DNA of 64,000 nt from Nymphaea colorata. Its lineage: Eukaryota; Streptophyta; Magnoliopsida; Nymphaeales; Nymphaeaceae. The notes under the pieces were generated by a model. That model was not told the DNA's origin and did no database searches. It worked only from the letters and a program-made list of their open reading frames with translations. Numbering within the stretch: position 1 is the first letter of the stretch; each line of letters opens with the position of its first letter. The stretch spans positions 2,087,528 through 2,151,527 of the forward strand of contig NC_045140.1 of assembly GCF_008831285.2 (NCBI RefSeq). The letters run 5' to 3'. Of this stretch, positions 44,511 through 57,735 are shown piece after piece. A program made the translations under genes and the position numbers.

Positions 44511-45494
44511 AGCTTTAGCGCCTCTGGGTTCACTTCAAACCACCACCCCCCGTTAGCACAGAAGTGTGTTCATCGTCTCGCTCGGGCGGTGGGGCTCTCT
44601 TCCACTCACCCAAAAGGGCACTTATATGTTTGCTATCAACTGGTCTCATCTGATCGTTTCTGGTACACATTGTGGTGTCCGCCAAGGCAGCTGTTTATTG
44701 TCAAATGGTGGAGACAGTAGGTATCTCTCACATACAATTCGTTCTTAATCGAGTTGCATGGCCGGATCGTTCTACGATAGTTGAGATCGGACACGTTTGG
44801 TACATACCTTGCTCGTGTTATTCCAAAGCCTGTCTTAGTTATTCTCTGTCTATTCTTGTTAATCAACCCATATTAGAGATGGTACACTTCAAAACCATCT
44901 CACTATGGGACTTCTGTGGATGTAAACTTGCTTTACAATTTAAACAACCGCACATTTAAATTCCTTCAGTAAATGCGTTAATTAATTCGAAACGTTTGGA
45001 GAATGAATTATTTTACCAAGAGCCCTAAACCAAGTAAAATCCAAGCCATTGACGTCCAACCAAATTTGCATCCTAACAAGCATCATCAACCGAAACGGGA
45101 AAGTAGCCTGTAATTTCTGAATCTACCGTAGAGACCGAAATTTACCCTACTCAAAATCTTACAAAATCTAATTGATTCAAGGGCTTTAATAGTTTTTAGG
45201 TCAAGAAGACTCGTGTTTTCTTTGGTTTTTGCTCTAAAAGGAGGACACATTAAAGAGAACCGTCAAGCTCTTCGATGCACCAAAGATTATTCAAACCCAA
45301 TGGATGAGGGAAACCATGGCTGTAAATTGTTCAAATTGAACCAGACTTTGAGATCCCCTATCACTTTCCAAAGAGCATGGCATTTCTAGAGGGGAATTTT
45401 GCAAATCTGTCATACCTCCTGTCATTTATGCGCTTCCTTTTTCGACCAGGGACCATAGGAGAATCAGTTGCCACCACCTCCCACGCCAAGCGTC

Positions 45495-45497
<3 letters not shown>

Positions 45498-45529
<32 letters not shown>
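45498..45529. repeat. (GA)n microsatellite
   Basis: About 14 GA units followed by a G-run. Confidence 0.9.
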
Positions 45530-45535
<6 letters not shown>

Positions 45536-47483
45536 GGATGAGAGGTGTGCGGTTATAAAACAAGTTATATCTACAATCACAAAATCATATTGAAAGCAAC
45601 TCAAACAGATGTGCGGTTATTCCCAAAATGACCTGTCCTACCAATAGCTCTACGTGCGAAAATCTCCTGCCAATCCGTTCTAACAGTACCTTCTAAGCAC
45701 AGTTCAATTGCAGAATTAATATAAATAAAACCTTACATGGTTGGACAATTTTAACATTCGCCAATGATCAACCAAAACTAGAAACATAAAGATTGAGACA
45801 ACAACATCAACTAGAACAGCTAAATTAACAAGTACTCAAGTGAAGAACAATATATATAAATAACGAAATCTGCATATCTAACACAAAGTTACAGCAAACT
45901 GTCTCCTCAATGCAAATATCAATAACAAAGTTATCTGTTTCTTCACAGCAGTTCAATTATGGTTGCATAATTGTTATCTTCATCAGAAGTGGACAGCTCA
46001 TCTTCATTTGAACTTTGAATCATCCATATATGCATAGTCAACAAATCGATAGTTATATGCATAGTCATGCATTGAAAAATAAAACCAAAATTCAACCATA
46101 TATCAAGATAATATCAAACCAACCACAAATCCAACAAGAAGGCGCTTACGCCTCAAAAACATTAGGGTTTTCATAAAAAATAACGAGATAAAAACAGAGG
46201 TTTTTGCTAACTTCTCTTCAATCATGCTATTAGGAATCATTATCATCCCATTGATTTTTGACATTATTATATTGTTGTTTTGTAAAATATATAGAATCAA
46301 CTCACCAAACTGGAATGGAGTTTGCCGGTCTGGAGGCTTCCTTGTTTCAATCCAATTACTAAAAAAAGTTTTATTTGCAGAACACCCTAATATTATAATA
46401 TTTATGCACAGCCAACAATATTTAAAATATGAGAAAACTGTAAAGTTTTATTTGCAGTTATCGTGAATTTGTCAACCAATTCCAAGTTTAGTTCTGTCCT
46501 AAAGAGAAAAACACCCTAAACTACCTAAAAATTAATCAAACTCTGAATTAAAATAACACAGCAAGAAGACTTAGACTGGAAACCTAGATTTGTCTACATT
46601 GTAGTAGGCAACTAGAAAAAACAAATACTAGTCTGATTTGAACCACCCTAAACTCAACCTAGTTTGAATCAGTCAACAATTTAAAAGTAGTAATTTTCTG
46701 AACCCTGACCTACATGAGAATGACTAACAAGAACTTACACAAATTAAAACTAATATCTGATGACAAGAACTTAAGAAATTAAACGAATCAAGTTTGCCAA
46801 GGCAAATTACATTCAATATCTTCACCAAACACCAGATGAAAATCAGAACATTCCAGTGAAAACCTGAGCTGGGTACACTCCTAACAGCATCATTTTTGTT
46901 CTAAACACACTGAGAAATATTAGCCACAACGGCATGTAACTGCAACAAATGCAGAAAGAGAGGCAGAGAAAGGTGAGGATCTCCCTTCCTCCACACACAC
47001 ACACACACAGAGAAAGAAAGATGGCTTCTGGCATGGCTCTCAATAAAGAGAGAGAGAAAGAAATACCTACAATTGCCGCCACCAGGTGGCAACTATCAGG
47101 AGAGAGAGAAGGGAATTGACAGTGAAAAAGGATACCTCGACTCCATGAGGTGAAAACTGAAAAGAAGACAACATCAATAACCCCTTTAACATTCTAAAAG
47201 AAGTTCCTAAGCCATAAGCTTCAAGCAAGAGGGCACACTCCTCGCTGAGGCATGTGCTTCACCGTGATCAGATGTTGCCTCAAGACAGACTTTGCTTCAC
47301 CCTTGTGCATTTGAGACATTTTAATTTTGTTCCAAGGTGTGCTTCAAGGTGTGAAGCATAAAGCCTTTAAGTCTTTAACAACACTGACTTGACATGTCAG
47401 CTCAGTATGCATACGCGCATGGACATGGGCACAAGTGCGGGCACCAGTGCTGATAATGTTTTGAAAACTAGGGTGCAGGGATA

Positions 47484-47484
<1 letters not shown>

Positions 47485-47558
<74 letters not shown>
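47485..47558. repeat. Long (AT)n microsatellite
   Basis: About 36 AT units, preceded by GGGATATGC. Confidence 0.94.
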
Positions 47559-47563
<5 letters not shown>

Positions 47564-49299
47564 AACCAATAATAAGACTTTAAGCAAATAAAGACACATA
47601 TTCATTGTTTATATTTTGCTACAAAAGATACAAAAAATATACTAAAAGATGCAAAAATTGAGTCAGCCATATTTAAGCTGTGCCCGTACCTGCACCTGTG
47701 TCCAGCCGTGTCAACACAAGTGCAGTGTTCTTTTTGGAGTGTCTATGTGACAAGAGAATAATACTGATTGTAACTGCTAAGTGCTAACCATGTCAAAATA
47801 GTCAATTGCCTGAGACTTTGCTTGTTTGGTATCATCTGTTGAAAAGAGCGCCCAAACGAGAGCCCAACCAATTTAGAAAAACAGCAAAACTGGCCAATAA
47901 AGGTAGAAATGGTCGCTAATTAGCTTGACCTACTCTCAGATGAGTCAGATTGCTCTTCTAAGGTGTTATATGTGGACTTGAAACAAGTCATGCAACTCAA
48001 AGATAGATGAACTGAAATTTCCCTTGGGAAGATGAGAATACTATAAAAAGGAATAATGAAAAAATGTAAGGAAACAAAAATACCATTGTTTGCTAGAAGC
48101 CTAGAACGAAGGTATGTAAACAAAAGTGATCTGTAAAATAGAATGAGATCAAAGAAGATGTCCATACCCAATATGTACTATGGTTACATTATGTTTGTTC
48201 AAACATTGATACATAGAAAATATAGCACAGTGTACATTTGAAAAAGTGATTTCCTTAATAAGAGCCACAGAAACAATTACTTATCAAATTGCATTCCATC
48301 ACAAATTTATAATGAAAAACTCATAGCATCAATGACGAGCATAATGCACTGATCTGATTTAATTAGATAATGCACAACTATGGAAAATGTTCTGAACGTT
48401 ACAGACATCCACTCTATAGTGAGAAAGAACTGCAACAAAAGAATCTAGACTGTCTAACAAAAAAACTGTACAGGTTCATAATGGCTCATGATATTGGAGA
48501 ATTGTAGAGCAAGACCAAACACAAGGAGGAAAAATAATTTCTACGAAATAGGCTCATGGCAAGTTACGAGAACCCAAAACAAGGAAGATACAAGCTAAAA
48601 ACATAAAGATATAGTACTGTAGAAGCAAAACCTACGGTTCTCCGTGTTTCCTGTTAATCTCACCGCTTGCGGAAACCAAATTGCATGTCTGGGTATTGGC
48701 ATGCCCTTCCATTTCATATATCTGAACTTGCCCTGATTATCTTACCACACATCAGTTCTAAATTCTAGTAGACAGTGTAACCTACAACAGATTGTTAATA
48801 TCAAGATGAAACCAAAAAAGAAACCTCAGATGAATCACCCCAAAAGGAAAACAAATAAGAAGCCCACAGACAAAAGAAAAAGTCATGCAAATCAAGCTCA
48901 TGCCCAGCAAGCAATCGTCCTTTTTCAGCATGAGTTGGAGCGGAGAAGAAAAAACGTGTGATGTTAAACTCGCTGGGGAAACTTAAAGGAACCGATCATC
49001 TATTTTGATTATTTTATAAAATTTTGAAGTAAGGGGAACAACTTGAGCAATTAAGTTCTCTCTCGGAAAAATTGGTATAAACAGAGCTCTTTCACAAGAA
49101 AGAGGCAAACCCCAAAGTGTTTCTCTTCCTGTTCCGCGCATATGAATTGCTTCACAGATCGAGTGGTTTACAACCTCACCAACCGCCATGACAAACACTT
49201 AAGACTGTCATCGCGATCCCATTATTCTTAGTGCTGTTATCTCAAAAATTGTTTATCTAACGTGATTTTGCCGAGTAAGATACGGAGGAGACCAGGCGT

Positions 49300-49806
49300 C
49301 TAAGCATCCACCTTTTTGTCCCCTTCCATCTTCTGCGACGAATTGGGATCCTCCGAAGCCGCCGCCGCTTCTTCCTGCTCCAATTCGCGAGCCGCCTGAT
49401 CCTCCATGGCCTTCTCGGCGCTAAGAAGGGGCTCGTAGTAGTCAGAGTGGCGAAGCATGCACTCCCTCAGCACCCGAGTCACCTCGGCACATTTTTCAAC
49501 CACGTCCTCCTTGCTCTTCTCGGCTTCCTCGATGCACTTCTCCCACGAGATGAAGCTTTCCTTGCAGCCACCTCCTTTCATAAACAAACAGAACCCGCAC
49601 TCCATCTGCTCCTCCTCCTCCTCCTCCTCATCCCTGTGGCCTTCCTCTTCTCCTCCGCCTTCTTGTCTGCGTTCTCTTTCATTATCCTCCTCTCTCGCTC
49701 CCGCTGCATCATTCTGATTTTCGTCTGGAGATCTTTGGGTCTCCGGGACTTCGTTGGTGGGTGGCTTCGAATCCGACGGCACGGGTGCCATAGACATTGC
49801 CACCAA
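49300..49806 (-). CDS. GCK-domain twin CX9C protein
   Basis: A single-exon gene for a 168-residue protein. The first 68 residues are acidic and disordered, with a run of Glu at about 60-66 coded by a GAG repeat. The GCK domain follows (residues 70-117): MECGFCLFMKGGGC, KESFISWEKC, then VEKCAEVTRVLREC. The cysteines form two CX9C pairs (C81-C91 and C106-C116) plus a CX2C pair (C70, C73). Twin CX9C proteins are usually oxidised and held in the mitochondrial intermembrane space by Mia40, so a mitochondrial site is likely but inferred. The C-terminal 50 residues are Ala/Glu-rich and probably helical. Downstream Met codons (residues 4 and 6) are alternative starts with little effect. The function is unknown. 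A telo-box (AAACCCTAG) lies about 50 bases before the ATG. Confidence 0.88.
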   Translation of the reverse strand: MVAMSMAPVPSDSKPPTNEVPETQRSPDENQNDAAGAREEDNERERRQEGGGEEEGHRDEEEEEEEQMECGFCLFMKGGGCKESFISWEKCIEEAEKSKEDVVEKCAEVTRVLRECMLRHSDYYEPLLSAEKAMEDQAARELEQEEAAAASEDPNSSQKMEGDKKVDA

Positions 49807-49857
49807 GGAGAAGAAGAAGCAGAGAGCGAGAGAGGGCGGGTTTAAGGGGGAGGTGGC

Positions 49858-49866
49858 TAGGGTTTC
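49858..49866 (-). promoter_or_regulatory. Telo-box upstream of the GCK gene
   Basis: AAACCCTAG on the coding strand, about 52 bases before the start codon. Telo-boxes are frequent in promoters/5' UTRs of plant housekeeping and organelle-related genes. A single 8-9 base word can occur by chance. Confidence 0.45.
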
Positions 49867-50934
49867 TCTCCGAGTGCAATGAAAATTTGGCTGCCTGGGA
49901 CCTTCTGGTTAAACCACTATGAACTTCACTTCTGTTCTCAAGAGCTACGCTCTTTTTTCTTTGATCCGACCGACCGAGTCGCCGTTGACTTGTTGAGTCG
50001 GTTGTGTGACGATCTGAGTTTCAATTCCTACAAAACTTCACCCGATCGAGTCCCCGAATCAACTCATTGATCCATCTCTTTGATCACAATTGTCCTCAAT
50101 GCAAATACTCCACATAGTTTACTCCTTCAACAAATAATCAGGTTACTACTCATAAATCTCCACATACTCCAACTTGTTGCTCGATAATATTTTGTTAAAT
50201 ATTTTTACATGGTTAAAGAAAGGATGAAAAACCCTTTTATAATAGTTCTCCATGAACACTTTTTTTTTGAATCCCATTCAATTAAATATATTTTAAAAAT
50301 GGTATTGTGTTTTATATTTTTCTTGGAGATTTAAGGTTGGAAACATTATCTCCATTTGTGCTGGTCATTGCCAGTTTTTTTTTTCTCTGACGTGAATATA
50401 TTTTTGAAGTGGTATTGTGCTTTATATTTGTTAAACCATGTACTTGAAAATTTAAGATTGGACATATTATCTTCACATGCGGTGGTCAGGATTTTTATCC
50501 TTACCTTCTCTTTGTGGAAAGGTTACTTGGCAATGGTATAGAGAAATTGTTTGACTTCTCCATTGTTAGTTGTTAATCTATGACAAGATAACACAGGCTA
50601 TATATATATATATATATATAATGTATGACAAGATAACACGGGTTCCTTGTTAGCTTCGTTGTTAGGTTATGGCTCAACATATAATCTGCTTAATCATTTT
50701 TGCGGACAAACACAAAACACAACTCTCAACTTAAATATTTTTGCCATTTGTTTTGTCTAACGTCTTCTTCTTTGTTAAGAGTTACATCATTGAAGTTAAA
50801 CATCATCATGAGAGGGTTACAAGAGATGGTAAAAATCAGGACTTCTTACTTTGCCATCGGTAGAATGCTGATGACAACCAGCCTGCAACAATGGTACTCT
50901 TCTCTCTCTCTCTCTTTCTCTAAATCAAAGAAAA

Positions 50935-51245
50935 CAAGGTTTCTGAAAACCCTCTCTCCCTCAAACAAGGGAGGGTCTCAAAAACCCAATGATCTCTGCT
51001 TGAGCAAGGGTTTCACTCGAGTGAGGGTTACGCTTGAGCGCAGACCTCGCTCGAGCGAAACGAGCAAGGGTTTCTGAAACCCACAAACCCTTGCTCGAGC
51101 GAATGTTTGTTTTCTCTCTGACCTCGTTCGAGTAAGCTTTGTTTTCCCTCAAACCCTCGCTTGGGCAAAGCTTTGTTCTCTCTCAGACCCTCACTCGAGC
51201 GAGGGTCTGTTCTTTCTCAAACATCGCTCGAGCAAGTGTTTTGGA
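50935..51245. repeat. Minisatellite of about 33 bp with CTCGAGCGAG core
   Basis: Cores occur near 51015, 51032, 51048, 51093, 51126, 51160, 51195 and 51227; the last five are spaced 32-35 bases. The unit reads TTTGTTCTCTCTCAAACCCT and then CGCTCGAGCAAG with variants. The CTCGAG core is palindromic, so single strands may fold. Confidence 0.85.
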
Positions 51246-51420
51246 ACTAAAACCCATTCTAGGTTTTGAGGCTTTCAGCTTGATCTCAAGATCATTCTTT
51301 TCTTTCTTTTAGATTTTTGTAACACATGATTGTTTATTCTCCTTTGCAAGCTACCTTTTGCTACTGTTGTCTTATTCCATATTCCATACATCAAGCAATG
51401 TCGCCTTCCATAGCAGAAGC

Positions 51421-51640
51421 ATCTAAAACAAGCAATTAATCGAGCTAAACGAGTCGGTCGAGTCAATCTCGAGCTCGAACACAATTGATCGAGTCAAGCT
51501 TGAGCTACCATTGTAAAGCTCGACTCGAGTTTGAACCCACATTGAGCTGACCAAAGCAAGTTTCAAGCCAATGTGAGGCTCGCCGAAGTCGGGCTCAACT
51601 CGACTCGTGTTCAGCCCTACTCACTCACCAATAGGAGGTT
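51421..51640. repeat. Diverged TCGAGCTCGA repeat block
   Basis: Dense CGAGCTCGA/CTCGACTCGA words in imperfect order, resembling 30370-30860. Non-coding. Confidence 0.65.
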
Positions 51641-52214
51641 ATGAGTAGGAGGCTAGCCCAAGTTAGCTTGAATTGCCTTGATAACTTACAATCTAATATT
51701 TTTTTATCTAAATATATACATAATTATATATATCTTTGTTATAATTAAAAAATACTTTATTCTAATCAATTCAGTTTAACCCTCCCGGGCTTAAGTATTG
51801 AGCAGTCAATCGGTTAGAGCTGGCCAGCAGAGCATGCTCGGTTCAAACCCAAGCTCGAACCTGAGCCTGACTTCTTATCGAGCTGGCCAGCCGATGCCTT
51901 ATTTGTGACATGGTTGGCACATGTGTCAGGAATGCCTCCAAATACCCAAAAATGTCCCTTCCCAGCCGGTGTTAAACAACGTGAAAATAGAGGAGGGAGA
52001 GAGAGAAAGAGGCAGGCACCTCAAAGCCGGGAGGAAAGAGCGTGGGTGTTCCCCGTCAGGCCGTCACCGAGTACCGACCATTTGCTTCTTCTTCTTGTCC
52101 GCCTTTTCAACGTGGGATTTTTTTCGTTTCCCATTTCGCTGTGGTCCTCAATCTGGTCGCCTGACTTTTATATTTCCTGATCGTCTTCCTACCCATACCC
52201 CTCACAACGCTCAG

Positions 52215-55200
52215 ATGATGGCGAGGAGTGCGTCTCCCACGATGCCCCTCCTTGCTGCTTCTCGTCCTTCCTGCACCCGATTATTCTCATGGTGCCCAGA
52301 GACCGATAGGAACTGGGGGAGTAGGAGGAGGACGTGGGGAACGCTGAATTACAGTGTTGGTGGGAGGCAGATTGTCTGCGCCTGCTCCGCTCCACCGAAA
52401 GGTTGGGGGGAAAGGCCTCCCCTTCTTAAGATCAATGTGAGTTGGTCCGCCTTCTTTTTCCCTTTCAATTGGACCTTCTTTTCCATTTTGTGTTATTGGT
52501 TGCCTTCCAGTCTGTAGTTGTTTCGTAGTTTCTTGGATCCATTGGATTCCTTTCTTTAGTTTTAGTCTTGTTAGAGTGCGTGCATGGGCAATGAAGAAGA
52601 TGGGTATTATTTCTTGTTCCTTGTTGGTGACTTTTGGTCCATCTTTGTGGGCATTTATTAAACTTGCCATGGAGGGATGAAGGTGGATGTTCGGTTGAAA
52701 TTTTGGCATCAATTGTTTCTGAATTCTGAAAGGTGATACGTGTCATGTCTACTTTTTTCCTTTTTTTCGAGCCGTCATTGCAGGATTCGTCGCGTGTAGA
52801 GGAGTATGCGTCTGTCAGTGGAGAGCCTGACGATGGCTCTGACGTTCTGATCGAATGTAGAGACGTTCACAAGGCTTTCGGCGATAAACAAATCCTCAGA
52901 GGAGTGAGCTTCAAGGTCATTTATTCTCCTTTAAATTGTCAATTTTGGTGCTGTTCGTTGAATTCTTGAACAATTCTGCACATGATTTTGTCCTTGGCAT
53001 TTACTGAAGGGTGAATTTCATGGTAGCGTGGCACTATTGGCATAATCGCAGAAGTCTTTTTATGTGTACCTGGGCTGTTTTGATATTTAGTTTTTCTAGT
53101 CCAGAGATCCTTTAGTATAGATTTAAAAACCTGAAGGAAGAACTTTTGCTCGTACCTTCATCCTTAATGATGGCCTGTACTAAAACTCAAGCACTGGAAG
53201 ATCCATAAAGATCAATATTTTGCTACGGACAAGAAAGGATTTGACAGAGCAAATGATCTTATATAGTGAGAATTGGAATAGAAGTTTATCTTTGTTCATT
53301 GATTGAGAAAAGCAAAATGGTTCATCATTTTATTTGAAAAGCCTAATAATGCTTTCTAGCAATTCAAGGACATGTCCATGAGCTTGATCATATCAGAAAC
53401 AATTCTTAGTTTGTTCTTTATTGCATTACAAGAGGAGCCTTTTGGAAAGAAACACCAATTTATATTGAGGATTTTGGTATAATAGCTTTCCCAGGGAAGA
53501 CTGACCTGATGTGGAACATTTACTGAATTGATGAAGGAAGGTTGACTGTTGACAGTTCAAAGACACAATTTTGAAGTCCAATTTTTTCCAAACTCCAAAC
53601 CTTCCTCGGCCCTGTACACAATTTTCAAAAGGTATACAAATACACTTCCTGGATGGTCTAGAATCAGACAGGTAGAAAATGAATTATTAGTTATGCAGGG
53701 GAGCCTTCTTTTGTCAGGTTAAGGCGCCAATTGTTGGATCCTAGTTGCAGTGCTTGGCTTTACATTCAAACTGCTATCACCGTGTAATTATGATATCTCA
53801 TTATTTTCAGATTTTTGGTTCAGCCTTAAACTTATCAAATAATTTATTTTCTTCTGTTTAACTCCCGAACACCCAGGCTTCTGATTACTAGTTTTTGCTT
53901 GTATGATGTGACCTCATTGCAGTCAGATACTGTGACCAAATTGCACCTAGTATGAGTGTATGGTCTATAAGAACAATCTCTAGTTAGATTCATATGGTTG
54001 CTCTTTCCCTTTGCTCTTTTTTTTTTTTATATATATACTTTTTTAAGCACCACTAGCAAGGTCCCCCCCCCCCTCTCCTTTAGATGCCCTCGAATTGTTA
54101 ACTTATAGGCTGGTGAGTATCTATAAAGCAATATGTCCAATGGAGTTCATTCCTGCAAACAGTTGGTATGTTTTGACCTAAATAGAGACTTATTTGCACA
54201 TACAGATCAAGTATGGAGAAGCTGTAGGCATAATTGGACCATCTGGCACTGGAAAGTCAACAGTACTTAAAATTATGGCAGGGCTTCTTGCTCCAGATAA
54301 GGTAAATGCTGTTACTCCACATGTTTTATTTATATATGATGAGAGTGCTGTGTCTATCATATGGTTGTACCTTCAATCTTTTCACAATGTGAATATTGTA
54401 AGATAAACTTGTCACTGAGACAAAAAGTTGCTCAAATTTTGGTTCATTTTTCTTGTGCAGGGAGAAGTTTTTATCTGTGGGAAGAGGAGGCATGGTTTGA
54501 TTAGTGATCAAGAGATATCAGGCTTGCGAATTGGATTGGTATGTTGGTTGAAACAATCATGGACTTTTATTGAACAGTAAATATCATACAATCATTGGTT
54601 TGGTATAATGTTTGTAACCTTGTATGAACATTTGTAACTAGAAGTTTATACCATGACATTCAATAAACATGAAGTTTTGGAATCTCAGAAAATATGTTGG
54701 AATATGGAGCTTCTGAAGAAGACATTTGCTTTAAATATAATGTTCAAAACTTCAAATGCAGTTTTTAATATGTGTTTCTGTTTCTGGTTGACAGGTCTTT
54801 CAGAGTGCAGCCCTTTTTGATTATCTTAATGTTCGTGAAAACGTTGGCTTTCTCTTGTAAGCCACATTTTCAATTTGTTTGATGCATTCCTTTTATCTTA
54901 AGCTTGAAATAAGTTCACTGGCTTATGTGGCTTCTGTTCCTTTGAACTACAAGATATGAAAATTCAAGCATGTCAGAAGAGCAAATAGCTCAGCTTGTAA
55001 CAGAAAACTTAGCAGCTGTTGGTTTGAAGGTATGACATAAAATAAATGCTACTTTATTATGATCAGCTTATTTCTTCATAGCTATAGTATTTTAAAGATC
55101 ATTTACTTTTTATTCTTATGCAAATTTTTGTACAAGTATTCATCTGGTTTTTGAGTTTACCATTTGAGATATGTTGCCTATGTTATAAAGTATGTTCCCA

Positions 55201-57735
55201 TCCACAGACTTCTGCAGAGATGAGAAAAATGGAGACTGTTCATGTAATATCTGTCATATAGACACTACAGGAAAGAATATGGGCAATATTCTTGTTTACT
55301 TTGTTAAAAGTAATGAAAGAGAATACACTGCTTATGCATGTCAAAATGGTTTATTTTCTTTGTCTCTATATTCTGATGATTTGTTTTATGAGCATATCAC
55401 TCATGATATCTCTATAGGTCCAAGTTTTATCATGCGTGTGATGAACCAATTTTTTCTTGGTGCAAATCTATTCCAATTCTAACTTCTTAAGTAGTTGGTA
55501 ATTATTATAGGATGTTGAGGAACGATTGCCTTCAGAGTTATCTGGTGGTATGAAGAAAAGGGTCGCATTAGCTCGCTCCATAATATTTGACAACACCAAA
55601 GATAAAATAGAGCCTGAGGTAATTTACAAATATGCTTCTTGTCATCTAACATTTTATCTCATATGTCGTTGAGTTGTCGCGTAATGTTCATTAATTTCCA
55701 TCATGTATTAGCTGCACCTTTAATTGTTTGAATACATGTTCATGCACAAGCTTACCCTTAAAAAGGAGCTTTAACTCTTGTCATTAGCTTGCTCAGATAG
55801 CTATTGTTTCATCGTGTGCGCTTCTGACTGGTTGTTCTGAAATGTCTCGACCAATCTTGCATCTTGCCTTGGATCCGGAAGGGTAGATTCAACCAAGAAA
55901 CCTCAACTCAGAGTTTCATGGTTCTAGAACAGAATTAGTACCTCAAAAAGGTGTTGGATACACCTTTTTGCCTGGATAGTTGGTGCTGATTTTGTATTTG
56001 GGGGCATATTTCAGTATTCAGAAGTGCATGCTTCTGAAACACCCTCTTTCTGCTTATATGTCTTTGTTCTAATTATTCTACGTTGACTGCATGTATTTTT
56101 TTTCTGCAAATGGAATTTCATATCCCATGGGTTATGTTACAGTGACAGGCCATCAATCTGATGCTATAATAGCATGCATTTGACCATATCTGATAGTTAG
56201 ATGCACTTGATTGTGTCAGATATCTTCAGACTTGGATATCGACCATTTCTCAGAAAGAAGGGGAGATTAGAAGCCACAGAAGAAAGACTTCATATTCACT
56301 TGGTCTAGAGTTCGCCAATCTTATTGCAGCTATGTTGCACATAATTTCAACAGCTAACTTTGTTGACATTTTAATTTTTCATGGCAATAACTTAATATAG
56401 GGAACAGCCTTCAGAGATTACTTTGATTCTGCCTGTTGATATGGGCGAACAGAGGGTTGGAATGGCCCTTTATAACAAATGACCAGTGGCAGTTACGTTA
56501 GATATGCTGCTGTCATGTAGCCCATACTACTATTCTTGAATTGCTAGGTTATGACACATATTGGTATGATCTAACAGGATTCAAGGACCTTTTAAATTTA
56601 ATTCATTATGTTCATGCTGTTTTTTTTTTGTCAAAATGATCTTTTTAGCTGCATATGAAGAGCATCCTTCTTACATTTTGATAATTAATTTTTTTCTCTC
56701 CATCCCTGCCTCTGTTGGTAGTCAATTCCAACTTGCAGAATTCTTGTTCCAAACTGACGACAAACCAAGTCTATTTCTATTTCGGCTTATTTCATCCTCT
56801 TAGGGTGCACAGTCATGTGAGCACTAGCTGGGGTCCTGTTGCAGAAAAGGCCAGCCGGGAATCACAGAACATCAGGATGATGTGATATCCCTTCTAACTG
56901 TGTAGTTTTTCTTTTTCTTTGTCGTTTGTGGAACAAATATCTTACAAATGCAGGTAAGCATGCTGATGAGATCAAAAAAGCTGCAGTCCCAAGACTCAAA
57001 CAACTGATTTGCACATTCTTTTCCAATATTCAATTAATGGCTGTGAAAATGGTCTAAGCAATTTATGGACATAGTGAAACATCGAAAGCATGTTTGCATG
57101 TAATAATGTATAGAAACTTTTAAATGTCTAAACTCATCAGCGTAAGCATTTTTGTGTTTGACCTTCAGGTTCTTTTGTATGATGAACCCACTGCTGGACT
57201 AGATCCAATTGCCTCAACTGTAGTTGAGGATCTTATACGCTCTGTTCATGTGCAAGGCAACGATGCTACTGGAAAGCCTGGCAAGATAACCTCTTATGTG
57301 GTCGTCACACACCAGCATAGCACCATAAGAAGAGCAGTTGACAGGTTCGAACCTTATCTTTCAAAGTGGTTACAGAAGAAATACTTTGTTGAAACGACAG
57401 AATTGGCTTTGGTTGATGACAACTTCGGTGGACTTATTCTACTATTTGTCGTCCTTCCTTTTTGTTTTGTGCTGCTTGTCATCAGCTTCATACACATTGT
57501 GTGTTCCCTCTGTGTAGGTTGTTGTTCCTACATGAAGGACGGCTTGTTTGGCAAGGCATGACACATGAATTTACAACATCAACAAACCCTATTGTTAGAC
57601 AGGTGAAATTTGCTTAGTGTAGTATATGTACTTCACGATCTAATTTTATCTATCTGCACAGAAACTTATGTGATGGCCTTATATTGTTGTTTGCAGTTTG
57701 CTTCAGGAAGTTTGGATGGGCCAATTAGATATTGA
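52215..57735 (+). CDS. TGD3: TGD3, ATPase of the plastid lipid-import ABC complex
   Basis: This is the nucleotide-binding subunit of the plastid inner-envelope TGD1-TGD2-TGD3 transporter, which brings ER-derived phospholipid into the chloroplast for galactolipid synthesis. Exons are 52215-52436, 52784-52915, 54206-54301, 54461-54538, 54795-54856, 54954-55029, 55511-55618, 57169-57344, 57518-57602 and 57697-57735 (1074 nt, 357 aa; Arabidopsis about 345). Residues 1 to about 60 are Ser/Arg-rich, like a transit peptide. The ABC domain shows Walker [10 protein letters not shown] (129-137), Q-loop VFQ (177-179), signature LSGGMKKR (232-239), Walker B LLYDEP (260-265), D-loop AGLDP and H-loop TH (305-306); all are intact. 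[19 protein letters not shown] and the ending [10 protein letters not shown] fit TGD3. ATG 52218 is an equal alternative start. A possible polyadenylation signal, AATAAA, is at 58080-58085. Confidence 0.96.

Larger units (their letters stand above)
42723..49299. other. Gene-poor spacer between bHLH and GCK genes
   Basis: The first part holds the bHLH 3' UTR. No other gene is recognised on either strand; open frames are short and unlike known proteins. The region contains GA runs (43262-43280, 45498-45529), two tRNA-like SINE candidates, a dispersed repeat copy (44330-44510) and a long (AT)n tract. Confidence 0.5.
49870..52214. other. Spacer between GCK and TGD3 genes
   Basis: The GCK and TGD3 genes diverge here, so both promoters should lie in this 2.3 kb. 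No gene is seen. It contains a (TA)n run near 50599-50620 and the CTCGAG-rich repeats. Confidence 0.5.
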
